DNA of 35,382 nucleotides from Candidatus Methylomirabilis sp. (lineage in GTDB: Bacteria > DYJV01), in assembly GCA_020722945.1 (NCBI GenBank), contig DYJV01000023.1, forward strand, positions 1 to 35,382. The letters run 5' to 3'. A program made the translations under genes and the position numbers. The notes under the pieces are model-generated. The model did no database searches. It was not told the DNA's origin and saw only the letters and a program-made list of their open reading frames with translations. Shown here one piece after another: positions 23,148 to 34,187 of the stretch (position 1 is its first letter; the number at the start of each line of letters is the position of its first letter).

Positions 23148-25931
23148 TTAAAACTTTCTCAAAAATTTAATTGTAATTTTTGTCCCAGATCCAAGCTCAG
23201 ATTCAGCAGAAATAATACCTTTATGTTCATCTACTATATTCTGAGTTATTGATAATCCAAGTCCATTACCCCTCTTATTAGCAGTAAAGAAAGGGTCAAA
23301 TATAAATTTGAGATTTTCTTTACTGATCCCACAACCATTATCTTCTATTTCAATAAATATATAATCATCCTTCAAAAAAGTAGCTATCTCTACTCTCCCT
23401 CCATTATCAACAGCCTCAACTGCGTTCATCAAAATATTAATAAGAGCCTGCTTAATTTTCTCTTGAGAGCAGAAGAGCTCACCCTTATAATCAAATCTCC
23501 TCACTATATTGATATTTTTATCTTTTATATGCTTCTTTATAAAGAAGATTGAACTCTCTATAAGTTCTGTAATACTACTATTTTGAAGCTCATGCTTTAT
23601 AGGTGAGGTAAAATCAAGTAGCCCTGAAACAATATTCTCAAGTCTTACAATTTCATCAAGTGCTTTTCTTATAAGAATTTTATCCTCATCTGAAGAGTTG
23701 TCATAAATATCTTCAAGGAGAAGATTAACCCCTGTAAGAGGATTTCTTATCTCGTGAGCAATACCTGCTGCAAATTTACCAAGGCTTATGAGTCTGTCTG
23801 ACCTTTTGAGATGCTCATCAGTCAATCTTTTCTCTGTAACATCTCTGAACAACATTATTACACCTTTGCTATCATCTGTAAAAGAAGAGCTGCAGCTAAA
23901 TATCTTACCTTTGAAATTTAGGGAGTAGGTCATAAATTTTTTACCTTTGACACTTTCAAGATATAAATTAATTAATTCAGGAAATTCAGAAAATATATCT
24001 CTAAATTTCCCACCAGTCATAGATTCATCAAGTAAAAACATCTTTATAGCCATATCATTGATATGGGTAATATATCCATCATTATTTATGAATATTAAAC
24101 CATTTATCATGTTCTTAAAGATATTCTTGATAAAATTTTTCTCTGACTCTATCTCTGAATAAAATTTTATATTTTCAAGAAATTTAGAAAAATTAAGAGT
24201 AAAAAGTTCAAAGTTTCTCTTTTCATCATCTGAAAATGGATCTACCCTCCCTATAAGAAACACACCATTAATCTGATTATTTATAAAAATAGGAAGTGTA
24301 ATTTCATAATTATCAGAATCAATTTGACTCACCCCTATCTTGAAATATTTATCAAGATAAAGTATTTTTAGAGAGACAACATCTGCATTAAATATCTTCT
24401 TAGCTGTCAATAAGACTAAATCAATTATTTCATCAATCCTTTTGTTGTAGTAATCTTTACTCAAAAATTCACGTATCCCCTCCAAAAGAGAAACTTTGGA
24501 CTGCAGCTTACTTTCTGAATTTTTAAGGTCATCAATTATCTTTGAGAGTTTTGAATTATTGTCAACTATCAGATCAACCATACGGTTGAACTCTCTCCCC
24601 ATAATTCCTATCTCATCATCTCTTTTAAAATCTACTTTAAGCCCAGTAAAATTACCTTTCCCAAGCTGAGTGAAGCGTCTTGAAAGAATAATAATCGGTG
24701 ATGTGATCTGCTCTGTAAAGAGAACTGCACCAAAAATCATAAAAATAACAATTATGAAGGTAACAACAAGTATCTCATTTTTAATAAAATCAAACTTATC
24801 ATTTATAATACTTTTGGTAACTATTGCATCCTCGTGAAATTCAGCTAATTTAGAGCCAATAGTAACACCCCCAAAAATCCCATACCTACTATACTGCCCT
24901 AAATCAAAGGATATTGGAGCGTAAGCCATAACTTTTTCTATACCACCAATATTGGTAGTATTTACAAAACCTTTTTTGCCTAATTGGAGATCTTTTAATA
25001 CTAACGGGTAATTTTGATGTATAAATTGTGCCGTAGCAAGATTAAAAGGTATAATACCCCGCTTCACAGACTCCTCACCACTATGCTCTGAATAGGGTGG
25101 AACAATATTCCCATCTTTATCGTAACCCCTTATATCCCAAACCTTAGGGTGAGCAATTGTCCAGCCTTGATCATCAACAAGAAATGCGTAATTGCCACTT
25201 AAATAAATAGGGTAATCAACAAATTCATCTGAATTTGGAAGAGTATGCATAACATACTCCATAATATGGATCTGATCCAAACCGAGTATCAATATCCTCC
25301 CTTTATCTTTCTTGGCAAAGATATAAACACCTTCATAATTTTTACCATCAGCATCCTCAGGGTATTTGGCACTCCCAAGAAACTCATCCATCGAAACATA
25401 CTCACCTATGAGGTGCGATACATATATCTCTCCATTTTTGAGGTTTAAAATCTTCTCTTTTGCAACTTTATCTATTAATTTGTCTAATTTTGTATTTACA
25501 ACAAAATTATTATCCTCAACATTTATAATATGATTCCATTTAGTATCAGATACTATAATTTTTTTATAAAGTGGCATATAAACTTTATCAGATATCCTCA
25601 TCCCAGATAAATCGTAATTTTTAACAAAAACAGCTTTTTTATGATTTAATGAGAAATTTAGATAATTTTGAGAATTCTGAGACAACATAGATAAGTCGTC
25701 CAAGTCAGAAACAGAGCTATTGAGAAGGTCAGAAATTCTCCTGCTTATATCAGAAGCCTGCATAATAAGAGATTGTATAGCTCTTTTATCAAAACCCTCT
25801 TTACTTCTCTGAATTGAAAAAGAGCTTATTTTTTTAAGCTGGAAAAGGTAGTAGACATTTATAAGGATAAATGGAATAAGGCTTAAAATTATTATAAGGA
25901 GTAATGTTTTGTAAAAAATCCCTTTTTTCAT
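23148..25931 (-). CDS. Membrane sensor histidine kinase (Cache-HAMP-GAF-like-PAS-HisKA-HATPase)
   Basis: A 927-residue inner-membrane kinase. TM1 spans residues 7-27. A large periplasmic Cache-like sensor (about 35-385) contains FLVDDQGWTIAHP. TM2 is at about 388-410 (ILVVTFIIVIFMIFGAVLF). HAMP follows (TSPIIILSRRF...DEIGIMGREFNRM), then a GAF-like region (about 490-610) and PAS (about 615-715). HisKA has the phospho-accepting histidine in GIAHEIRNPLTGVN near 725. HATPase has NAVEAV, EDNGCGIS, FDPFFTA and GNGLGLSI. No response regulator is adjacent. It starts 15 bases after the ABC ATPase stop, so both are probably one transcript. The ligand is unknown; small organic molecules are usual for Cache domains. 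Confidence 0.92.
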   Translation of the reverse strand: MKKGIFYKTLLLIIILSLIPFILINVYYLFQLKKISSFSIQRSKEGFDKRAIQSLIMQASDISRRISDLLNSSVSDLDDLSMLSQNSQNYLNFSLNHKKAVFVKNYDLSGMRISDKVYMPLYKKIIVSDTKWNHIINVEDNNFVVNTKLDKLIDKVAKEKILNLKNGEIYVSHLIGEYVSMDEFLGSAKYPEDADGKNYEGVYIFAKKDKGRILILGLDQIHIMEYVMHTLPNSDEFVDYPIYLSGNYAFLVDDQGWTIAHPKVWDIRGYDKDGNIVPPYSEHSGEESVKRGIIPFNLATAQFIHQNYPLVLKDLQLGKKGFVNTTNIGGIEKVMAYAPISFDLGQYSRYGIFGGVTIGSKLAEFHEDAIVTKSIINDKFDFIKNEILVVTFIIVIFMIFGAVLFTEQITSPIIILSRRFTQLGKGNFTGLKVDFKRDDEIGIMGREFNRMVDLIVDNNSKLSKIIDDLKNSESKLQSKVSLLEGIREFLSKDYYNKRIDEIIDLVLLTAKKIFNADVVSLKILYLDKYFKIGVSQIDSDNYEITLPIFINNQINGVFLIGRVDPFSDDEKRNFELFTLNFSKFLENIKFYSEIESEKNFIKNIFKNMINGLIFINNDGYITHINDMAIKMFLLDESMTGGKFRDIFSEFPELINLYLESVKGKKFMTYSLNFKGKIFSCSSSFTDDSKGVIMLFRDVTEKRLTDEHLKRSDRLISLGKFAAGIAHEIRNPLTGVNLLLEDIYDNSSDEDKILIRKALDEIVRLENIVSGLLDFTSPIKHELQNSSITELIESSIFFIKKHIKDKNINIVRRFDYKGELFCSQEKIKQALINILMNAVEAVDNGGRVEIATFLKDDYIFIEIEDNGCGISKENLKFIFDPFFTANKRGNGLGLSITQNIVDEHKGIISAESELGSGTKITIKFLRKF

Positions 25932-25946
25932 AGTTAGATAGGGAAT

Positions 25947-26633
25947 TTATTGGTGGATAATTCCATCTTTTATTATAATTTGCCTGTTTGTAATCTTTGA
26001 TATCTCTGCCTCATGAGTAATAATCACAATAGTAACATTGTTCTCACGATTGAGCTTCTCAAAAATTTTTAGTATCTCAGAGGTGCTTTCACTATCTAAA
26101 TTACCGGTAGGCTCATCAGCCAAAACTATATGAGGATTATTTATCAATGCCCTTGCAATTGCAACTCGCTGCTGCTGCCCTCCAGACAATTCATTTGGTC
26201 TATGGTTGATTCTCGAAGACAATCCAACCAAATCAATTAGCTCTTTTGCACGCTCTTTCGCTTTTGTAAAGGGATTGTTCTTGTTATAGATGGAAGGCAT
26301 TACAACATTCTCAAATATATTATAATTATGTAAAAGATTAAATGACTGAAAGATAAAACCTATTTTCTGGGATCTTATCTCTGACAATTGAAGATCTGAA
26401 AAATTAGAAATATCCCTATTTTCAAACAGATACTTTCCTGAAGTTGCTTTATCAAGACAGCCCAGGATATTCATCAGGGTGCTTTTCCCACTACCTGAAG
26501 GTCCCATTATTGACAAATAATCACCCTTGAATATTTCGAGATTTATATTTTTTAAAATCTTAAGCTCAAGCTTACCTTGGTAATAGATTTTGGTTATATC
26601 TTCAAGTTTTATGATAGATGGATTACCATTCAT
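25947..26633 (-). CDS. ABC transporter ATP-binding protein (LolD/MacB type)
   Basis: A 228-residue ATPase with Walker A GPSGSGKST near 42, the Q-loop FIFQSFNLLHNYN, signature LSGGQQQRVAIARAL, Walker B VLADEPTGNLD and the H-loop ITHE. The sequence style (LGCLDKATSGKYLFENRDI, VMPSIY) matches LolD/MacB/FtsE-like lipoprotein or macrolide exporters. No permease is next to it, which is unusual; the partner must be elsewhere. ATG at 26633 is chosen because AAGGGA precedes it; a longer frame to 26699 lacks a ribosome site and adds 22 atypical residues. Followed by the kinase gene. Confidence 0.9.
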   Translation of the reverse strand: MNGNPSIIKLEDITKIYYQGKLELKILKNINLEIFKGDYLSIMGPSGSGKSTLMNILGCLDKATSGKYLFENRDISNFSDLQLSEIRSQKIGFIFQSFNLLHNYNIFENVVMPSIYNKNNPFTKAKERAKELIDLVGLSSRINHRPNELSGGQQQRVAIARALINNPHIVLADEPTGNLDSESTSEILKIFEKLNRENNVTIVIITHEAEISKITNRQIIIKDGIIHQ

Positions 26634-26779
26634 TAAAAAATTTCCCTTGTGAGGTATTGACAAATATAAATGAATACCTATTTTTAATCTTGACAACAAC
26701 TAAAGAGTAATTAGGTTATTTACACAATGGAAAATTTATTTCAATAAAAATTTAAAATTAATAAAAGAGGAGGATTTAA

Positions 26780-27067
26780 ATGAAAGTTAGGCCATTAAAT
26801 GACAGAATTTTAGTAGAAAGAATCGAAGAAGTAGAGAAAACTGCTGGTGGCATCATTATTCCAGACACAGCAAAAGAGAAACCAAGTCAAGGGAAAGTAG
26901 TAGCAGTAGGCAATGGAAAGAAGACAGATGATGGTAAATTAGTATCTCTCGATGTAAAAGTTGGCGACAAAATACTCTTTGGTAAATATGCAGGCACAGA
27001 GATCAAGATCGAAGGTAAAGAGTATCTTATGATGAGAGAAGATGAAGTTTTTGCTGTATTTGAATAA
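26780..27067 (+). CDS. groES: Co-chaperonin GroES
   Basis: A 95-residue cap of the GroEL chamber. It has [26 protein letters not shown] at the start, the mobile-loop [18 protein letters not shown] and the C-terminal [26 protein letters not shown] precedes the ATG. No CIRCE operator (TTAGCACTC and its inverse) lies in the 80 bases upstream, and I see no convincing heat-shock promoter. Thirty-five bases before groEL. Confidence 0.98.
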   Translation: MKVRPLNDRILVERIEEVEKTAGGIIIPDTAKEKPSQGKVVAVGNGKKTDDGKLVSLDVKVGDKILFGKYAGTEIKIEGKEYLMMREDEVFAVFE

Positions 27068-27078
27068 AAGTTTAATAA

Positions 27079-28746
<1,668 letters not shown>

Positions 28747-28768
28747 TAGTATCCCAATCTACAATTTT

Positions 28769-28796
28769 AAGCCCCTCAAAATTGAGGGGCTTTTTT
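28769..28796 (+). terminator. Rho-independent terminator after groEL
   Basis: Stem AAGCCCCTC / GAGGGGCTT with an AT loop, followed by TTTTTT. Confidence 0.92.
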
Positions 28797-28806
28797 ATTG
28801 ATAGAT

Positions 28807-28868
28807 CTCAAAACCCAACTTCTCTGTTCTCAAATGAATTTCTGCCATCTCACATGAACCTTTGTCAT
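28807..28868 (-). repeat. Three tandem degenerate 20-22-bp units (ATGACAnAAnTTnnnTGAG)
   Basis: Read on the minus strand: ATGACAAAGGTTCATGTGAG (28849-28868), ATGGCAGAAATTCATTTGAG (28829-28848) and a 22-base unit with AACAGAGAAGTTGGG (28807-28828). They abut exactly. Same family as 548-608. Confidence 0.7.
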
Positions 28869-28869
28869 A

Positions 28870-28897
28870 ATCGAACCTGCTGGTAAGCAGGTTCGAT
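28870..28897. repeat. Perfect 12-bp hairpin
   Basis: ATCGAACCTGCT-ggta-AGCAGGTTCGAT, followed after four bases by GTTTTTT. It could act as a second terminator for groESL or be part of the repeat island. Confidence 0.8.
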
Positions 28898-28918
28898 ATC
28901 TGTTTTTTCTCTTGCTCC

Positions 28919-28965
28919 AATTCCCCTCTACTCAAGGGGTGGACAGCGAAGCTGGACGGGGTGGT
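28919..28965 (-). repeat. Dispersed two-hairpin repeat, copy 4
   Basis: Inverse orientation to copies 1-3. The central stem is CAGC-ttc-GCTG (as read on the minus strand), a different sequence with the same pairing. Confidence 0.85.
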
Positions 28966-28989
28966 CTTTTCTTTTATTTTTTCTCTTTT

Positions 28990-29034
28990 ATTCCCCTCTA
29001 CGGAGGGGTGGACAGCGAAGCTGGACGGGGTGGT
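28990..29034 (-). repeat. Dispersed two-hairpin repeat, copy 5
   Basis: Same as copy 4 but with the shorter outer hairpin CCCCTCTACGGAGGGG. Confidence 0.85.
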
Positions 29035-29185
29035 TGTTTTTTAGTTTTTTTGTTTTTGTTTTAGCTCTCCTACTTATTGATGAAGGGAGTTTTTTAAAAA
29101 ACTATACCATCCAATTCAAAGACAAAATCTCTTTGCTTTTATCTTTTTTTCTGTTCTAAAAACTATAAACTAACAACTATTTTTT

Positions 29186-29257
29186 AATTCCCCTCTACTC
29201 AAGGGAAATTGACCACCCCGTCAGGCTCTGCCTGCCACCCCTCCATAGAGGGGAATT
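29186..29257. repeat. Half copy plus full copy 6 of the two-hairpin repeat, inverted to each other
   Basis: 29186-29205 is a half element in minus orientation. 29212-29257 is a full element in plus orientation with the CAGGC/GCCTG centre. A further fragment (aaggggtggttg) is at about 29279. The remaining bases up to 29447 are AT-rich with short cagcctt repeats; no gene seen. Confidence 0.75.
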
Positions 29258-29447
29258 TTAAAAAAAACTATAACATCCAAGGGGTGGTTGTTCTTTAGTT
29301 TTTTCTCTTCTTGTTTTTATTTTTTAGTTTCTCCCTTCAGCCTTATGTCTTCAGCCGTCAGCCTGTTTTTATAGTTTATCGTTATAACTTAAATTTTGAA
29401 CTTTCAAACTACATAATTTCACCATTCAAAAGAGTGGACAAAACTGC

Positions 29448-29476
29448 TTGACAACCCGCTCTTTTAGTGGTATCAA
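29448..29476 (+). promoter_or_regulatory. tRNA-Leu promoter
   Basis: TTGACA (29448-29453), a 17-base spacer and TATCAA (29471-29476), 14 bases before the tRNA 5' end. Confidence 0.75.
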
Positions 29477-29490
29477 GGTTTTTCTAAATT

Positions 29491-29574
29491 GCCGAGGTGG
29501 TGAAATTGGCAGACGCGCCGGACTCAAAATCCGGTGAGAGCAATCTCGTGTGGGTTCAAGTCCCACTCTCGGCA
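29491..29574 (+). tRNA. tRNA-Leu (anticodon CAA)
   Basis: 84 bases. The acceptor stem GCCGAGG pairs with TCTCGGC with one G-T. D-arm TGGTGAAATTGGCAGAC. Anticodon stem CCGGA/TCCGG with loop CTCAAAA, so anticodon CAA. A long class II variable arm follows, and the T arm has GGTTCAAGTCC. The discriminator is A; CCA is not encoded. Reads UUG codons. Confidence 0.95.
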
Positions 29575-29773
29575 TATATGCAAATCTCAATTTAGTTCAA
29601 TGTAGTCACCCAATAAAGTCTAAATCAAACCACAAAACTACCATCATTTGTCAAGACAATTTTTTTGAAGTTCTTATCTACCTATCGGCAGATAGGATCA
29701 ACTATTCTGACATATTAGGTCTATATTTTTGAGGACATTATAATATTTGGCAAAAGCTTGTAAAAATATAAAA

Positions 29774-30883
29774 TCATTTCAACCTTACTCCATAACATTT
29801 CTGGATACTCTCTTTTACAGATTTTATTTTTAAAAACTTATCATGGAATTGAAACCATTTTATTGCCCATTTTTTAATTCCCAATTGCTCTTTCAATATA
29901 TTTTTTACTCTTTTTTCCTTTGCTACTAAAGCATTTTTTAGAGAATTATCTAATTGATAATTTGATAATACCAAATTTAAAGGAGCTACAAATAATATAG
30001 TTTCAGCATATATTTCTAAATTAGAGAAATAAGGCTCAAATCTCTCTCTTTCAAAAATAAGTTTACTTAAAATAGCTTTTTGCAAAGTTGCATGTCCTGG
30101 ATGATTATGATATTTTTCATGTCCAGTAGGTCTTTGACCTCCAATTAAGAAATTCTTAGAGAAGCTATTCCCTCCATGCCTTCTATAATTAACTTTTGCT
30201 CTATCAAAAAGTAGGCTTCCACCAAGTAAATTTGCAAAGTGAACAATATAATAATCGGCACAAACCCTAAAATCATCTGTATTTTCAGTAGCTATAAGTC
30301 TAAGTAAATCAGCTCTAAACATCATTGCACTTGTAGTGCTCCAGCTCCAAGTAGGTGTGTGTATTACACGAGGGGAAATATATGCAATTTCTTGATTATT
30401 ATTGTAAAAATCCATATGAAAATCATTTAATAAATAAGAATTTTTTGAAACTTGACGGTTTCTCAAGCATGTAAATCCTACAGGAGGCTTTTGGAATAGA
30501 TGTATATAAAGATGTGCTGAAATTGCATCATGATCGAGAAAATCATCAGAGTCAACAAAAACAATGAACTCACCATTAGCAACCTTTAATCCTGTAAAAA
30601 AAGAAGCTAATTGTCCTTTGTTTGAGTCATTGGATAATATTGTGATGGAATCTGAATATCTCTCTAACTTCTTTAAAGAATCATCTGTTGAAGCGTCGTC
30701 AACAACAATTACCTCACAAAATTCATAATCTTGATTAATGCATGAGTCAAGACATTCCTCTAAAAATTCTCCATAATTATAATTAGTAACAATAATTGAA
30801 ACAAGGGGTAACTTTGAGCTTCCAATTGTATGCTTTCCATCAACAGAATGATTGTTAATTGCTTCTAATGATTTAGTAAACAA
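29774..30883 (-). CDS. Family 2 glycosyltransferase
   Basis: About 369 residues. The GT-A domain starts LVSIIVTNYNYGEFLEECLDS, with VIVVDDAST, SNKGQLASFF and the metal-binding VDSDDFLDHDAI; the C-terminal half is helical and unassigned. It should add a sugar to a surface glycan or protein. Start: TTG at 30883 is preferred because AGGAAAAAA lies before it, inside the end of the radical SAM gene. A longer ATG start at 30922 would overlap that gene by 50 bases. Last gene of the operon. Confidence 0.85.
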   Translation of the reverse strand: MFTKSLEAINNHSVDGKHTIGSSKLPLVSIIVTNYNYGEFLEECLDSCINQDYEFCEVIVVDDASTDDSLKKLERYSDSITILSNDSNKGQLASFFTGLKVANGEFIVFVDSDDFLDHDAISAHLYIHLFQKPPVGFTCLRNRQVSKNSYLLNDFHMDFYNNNQEIAYISPRVIHTPTWSWSTTSAMMFRADLLRLIATENTDDFRVCADYYIVHFANLLGGSLLFDRAKVNYRRHGGNSFSKNFLIGGQRPTGHEKYHNHPGHATLQKAILSKLIFERERFEPYFSNLEIYAETILFVAPLNLVLSNYQLDNSLKNALVAKEKRVKNILKEQLGIKKWAIKWFQFHDKFLKIKSVKESIQKCYGVRLK

Positions 30884-32171
30884 TTTTTTCCTGTTCCTTA
30901 ATAAAATATTTTGGATCATCAATTAATTCTATATCAAAAGCTTTTGCCTCAGAAGTTCCAAAAATCGAAGAATAATCAGAATGAAAACCATCACATATCA
31001 GTCTCAATCCACATACTTTACATGTATCATTATATTGATATTTACAGTGTTTTTCAGCTCTAAGTCTTCCATTTTGACGGTAAAGCAAATCTTTAGGTAT
31101 TGCTGCAGTAAACATTTTTAAAAGATGTTCCTCTAAATTTATATCCAGAAGATAATGAACTCTATTCCCATGTTTTGCAGCATCCCCAAATTTGATACCG
31201 TTGTATTCATCAATCTCATACATAAGTATTGGGATTGGTCGATCAAGATCGGGAGAATTTGAACGTTGGTTAACACGAGTGGTCCATGTCCATGAATTGT
31301 AGTCCCATTCATGTGGATCATAGCTTAATTGCTGAAAATTGTAAAAATTCTTCAAATGTCGTTTTTCAGCCATACACATTGGCAAATATCTGACATTTGT
31401 TTCAATACCTGCTTCTTCAAGTCTATCAATTGCTATAGAGAGATGATTTTTTATCTTTGAATAATTAGGAACATTTTCCGTACTCCTACCATTTTCTCCC
31501 TGCTGGTCAGCAAATGGATTAAATGCAATAAAGTTAACAACAAGAGCTCCTGTCTCAATAGAAAGAGTTGCAACATTTTCAATTTCATCAACAACATCTT
31601 TTGTCATCGTGCAATTTAGTCTAAAAGGGATATCCAGTTTTTGCAGATTATATAATGCTTTCATCTGTTTCTTACTACCACCATCAAGTCCAACTACTTT
31701 GTCATAAGTTTTGCCAAGACCATGAACACTTAATAAAAAATCTTTTACCCCTGCATCTTTAAACTTTTTACATTTATCTTCACTTGCCAGTACTATTCCG
31801 TTTGTAATAAGTGTTGGCTCCAAACCTATATCGCAACAATATTTGATAAGCTCAAAAATCTCCGGATAAATTGTAGGCTCTCCACCTTGTATATCAATTG
31901 CAGTATTTCCGTAAACCGTTCGCAATGTATAACAAATCTTTTTTGCTTTTTCCAAACTCATAAAAGCATGCTCTGGATGATCTTTATCTCTGATCTTATC
32001 AGTAAAGTAACAGAAAAAACATCTTAGATTACATGTCTGCCCAAGCCAAATGACGCCTCTTTTGGTAATATCTCTATCTTTGGTTTTTGAAAATAAATCA
32101 TTGACTTCCGACCTATTCTCTTTTGGATACATATAAAGTGATCTTGCCCAAGATAAGATGTCTTGATTCAT
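30873..32171 (-). CDS. Radical SAM protein with C-terminal cysteine-rich (SPASM-like) region
   Basis: A 432-residue enzyme. The [4Fe-4S] SAM motif CNLRCFFC is near residue 48, and IDIQGGEPTIYPE (GGE motif) near 92. LITNGI and FLLSVHG follow in barrel order. The C-terminus has CKYQYNDTCKVCGLRLICDGF (about 385-405), a cluster of four cysteines like the auxiliary Fe-S site of SPASM/twitch proteins. The reaction is unknown; relatives modify peptides, sugars or alcohols. Its place between two glycosyltransferases suggests a sugar or glycoprotein substrate. AAAGGAGAATAACC precedes the ATG. Confidence 0.88.
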   Translation of the reverse strand: MNQDILSWARSLYMYPKENRSEVNDLFSKTKDRDITKRGVIWLGQTCNLRCFFCYFTDKIRDKDHPEHAFMSLEKAKKICYTLRTVYGNTAIDIQGGEPTIYPEIFELIKYCCDIGLEPTLITNGIVLASEDKCKKFKDAGVKDFLLSVHGLGKTYDKVVGLDGGSKKQMKALYNLQKLDIPFRLNCTMTKDVVDEIENVATLSIETGALVVNFIAFNPFADQQGENGRSTENVPNYSKIKNHLSIAIDRLEEAGIETNVRYLPMCMAEKRHLKNFYNFQQLSYDPHEWDYNSWTWTTRVNQRSNSPDLDRPIPILMYEIDEYNGIKFGDAAKHGNRVHYLLDINLEEHLLKMFTAAIPKDLLYRQNGRLRAEKHCKYQYNDTCKVCGLRLICDGFHSDYSSIFGTSEAKAFDIELIDDPKYFIKEQEKIVY

Positions 32172-32211
32172 GGTTATTCTCCTTTTCTTTTAGAAGCATC
32201 TAAATCAGATA

Positions 32212-33120
32212 TCAAGAAGATCCTTTGCTCAATTTCTTTAATATTTGAAAAGTCACTAATATCTTTGACAAAATAGTTATATCCATCTCAAACCAAACAA
32301 CTTTTAAATAATATAAAGCCAGTTCTTTCGAAAATAAAGCGTGTGTTTTTATCTCAATTAATAGATTATAAGGATTCGTCAAAAAAAATCGGGGTAAATT
32401 CATTTTATTAAGAGCATTTGCTTTTAATCTGTTTCTTTTTTTCATAAGCTCATAAAGATAGTCGCTGTTTCTTTTTTGCCCATAGTGTCCATTTGCGTCG
32501 TGAATCCTATAAAATGTCAGTTTTTTGTCTAAAAACTTGGCCCTACTCATCATGGCCGCTTGAAAAACTATCACATCATCTGCTTGGATTTTCCACTCTG
32601 ACTCATTTGGCAAAGGAAATATTTTATCAGCTAAACTTCTTTTAAGTGAAATTGTTGAAGTAACATTTCCAGGGTATTTTGACATATAATATACTAAAAA
32701 TAGATTATGACCATCACATTTATATCTTTTGAGAGTATCTTTAATATGCTTTCCAGATTGGTCAACAGCCTGATGATCAGTAAAAACATACTCATATCCA
32801 CTATGATGAAATTTAACTACTTCTTGAATTTTATTTGGAGCAAAGTAGTCATCTGAGTCTAAAAAACATATTATATCACCGCTACATGCTGCAAATCCTG
32901 CATTAAATGCACTCGCTTGTCCACCATTTTCTTTAAAAATAGGCTTGATGCGATTATCTTTTTTTGCATAGCTTTGTATTATTTCCGCAGAACCATCCGA
33001 GGAGCCGTCATCAACGATTATAAGCTCAAACTTCGTATATGTCTGCGACAAGACAGATTCTATCGCCTGTGAAATATAGGTGGAATAGTTGTAATTATCA
33101 AGAATAACCGAAATTAACAA
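32212..33120 (-). CDS. Family 2 glycosyltransferase
   Basis: 302 residues. GT-A domain: LISVILDNYNYSTYISQAIES, LIIVDDGSSDGS, GGQASAFNAGF, FLDSDDYF (metal site) and, later, QADDVIVFQAAM. A C-terminal helical segment of about 80 residues follows. The TTG start at 33120 has GAGG seven bases upstream and overlaps the end of the FkbM gene by seven bases. Forty bases before the radical SAM gene. Acceptor and sugar unknown. Confidence 0.87.
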   Translation of the reverse strand: MLISVILDNYNYSTYISQAIESVLSQTYTKFELIIVDDGSSDGSAEIIQSYAKKDNRIKPIFKENGGQASAFNAGFAACSGDIICFLDSDDYFAPNKIQEVVKFHHSGYEYVFTDHQAVDQSGKHIKDTLKRYKCDGHNLFLVYYMSKYPGNVTSTISLKRSLADKIFPLPNESEWKIQADDVIVFQAAMMSRAKFLDKKLTFYRIHDANGHYGQKRNSDYLYELMKKRNRLKANALNKMNLPRFFLTNPYNLLIEIKTHALFSKELALYYLKVVWFEMDITILSKILVTFQILKKLSKGSS

Positions 33121-34187
33121 TTTATAACCTCAATTTCTTTAGGTATCGCATACAAAATTGTTTCCGCAGTATCGTTACTATATCTTGCTATTTTAAATAC
33201 ATAATCTGGGCAAAGCTCTTTTAAAATCAACGGAATTTCATAAAAATGCTCTTTTGTATGATAAATTGAAATTGCAATTTGCGGACGACAGTTTTTTATG
33301 GTTTTGACTGCACCTTTCAGAACTTCTATTTCAGTCCCTTCAACATCAAGCTTGATAAAATCAACTTTAATCTCTCTCTCGCTTGTAAAGCTATCAATAG
33401 AAACTGCTTCAATTTCTAAGCCATCCCCATATATGTTGACTTGCGAGGATGCACCTTTGTTTAAAAAATAAAGCTTTGTATTTTTACTCCACAAAGCTTT
33501 ATAGATGAGCTCCATATTGTTAGAACTGCATTTCAGCTTATCCCTGCAACAGCTATTGTCTACATAACTTTTGCATGGCTCAAATCCATATACAAATATA
33601 GATGAATTGGTATATAAATTTTTAAACATGAGTGACAATGTATATCCATCAAAAATTCCACCATCAATCACATTTCGGATGTAGTTTGGATTAATAAAGT
33701 CACAATACTGTCTCTCCCAGCTTCTAACCCTGAATGAATCTACTTTTTTTAGTATACTACCATCACTAATTCTCAAATCAAAAATAAACTGGTATAGCTC
33801 CTTGTCTTCTTCCGATTCAAAAATTTCCAGTACTTTCTCAATTTTTGGAATAAGTAAATCAGCTTCACTTTTTGAAAACAGATGATATGGAGAAATATAA
33901 TTGCAAATCTCTTTTTCGACTATACCTAAAACTCCTATTTGAGACAATTTCTGGGCCATAAGCTCTTGCAAACTTGGATCTGTGGTTGCAATATAAACTT
34001 CACAATTTTTCAAGTTAATATTTGTAAAACTATCAAAATCCAATATCTCTAAATTTAATAAATTTGACCTAAGTCCTATTTTGTAATCATCAATAATATA
34101 CTTGACACTTCCTGGTTCTCTTGCTTCTATCATGTGCTCCAAAACTTCACCATACCCACCATATCCATATATTGCATACACTCCCAT
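33114..34187 (-). CDS. FkbM-type methyltransferase with N-terminal nucleotide-binding-like domain (paralog 2)
   Basis: 357 residues. About 1-95 resembles the Rossmann domain of sugar-modifying proteins (YAIYGYGGYGEVLEHM, YIIDDY). About 145-350 is an FkbM SAM-dependent methyltransferase: VIDGGIFDGYTLSLMF (SAM site), YGFEPCKSYVD, VDFIKLDVEGTEIEVLKGA and RPQIAISIYH. It probably O-methylates a sugar in this glycan cluster. ATG overlaps the stop of its upstream paralog (TAATG). The two proteins share the whole domain order, so they arose by tandem duplication. Confidence 0.85.
   Translation of the reverse strand: MGVYAIYGYGGYGEVLEHMIEAREPGSVKYIIDDYKIGLRSNLLNLEILDFDSFTNINLKNCEVYIATTDPSLQELMAQKLSQIGVLGIVEKEICNYISPYHLFSKSEADLLIPKIEKVLEIFESEEDKELYQFIFDLRISDGSILKKVDSFRVRSWERQYCDFINPNYIRNVIDGGIFDGYTLSLMFKNLYTNSSIFVYGFEPCKSYVDNSCCRDKLKCSSNNMELIYKALWSKNTKLYFLNKGASSQVNIYGDGLEIEAVSIDSFTSEREIKVDFIKLDVEGTEIEVLKGAVKTIKNCRPQIAISIYHTKEHFYEIPLILKELCPDYVFKIARYSNDTAETILYAIPKEIEVINC

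Noticed and set aside
26719-26747. TTTACA with a possible -10 before groES
   Set aside because: The -10 candidate (CAATAA) is too weak to call a promoter.
29550-29732. 60-codon frame starting in the tRNA-Leu
   Set aside because: It begins inside the tRNA 3' half and shows no coding signs.
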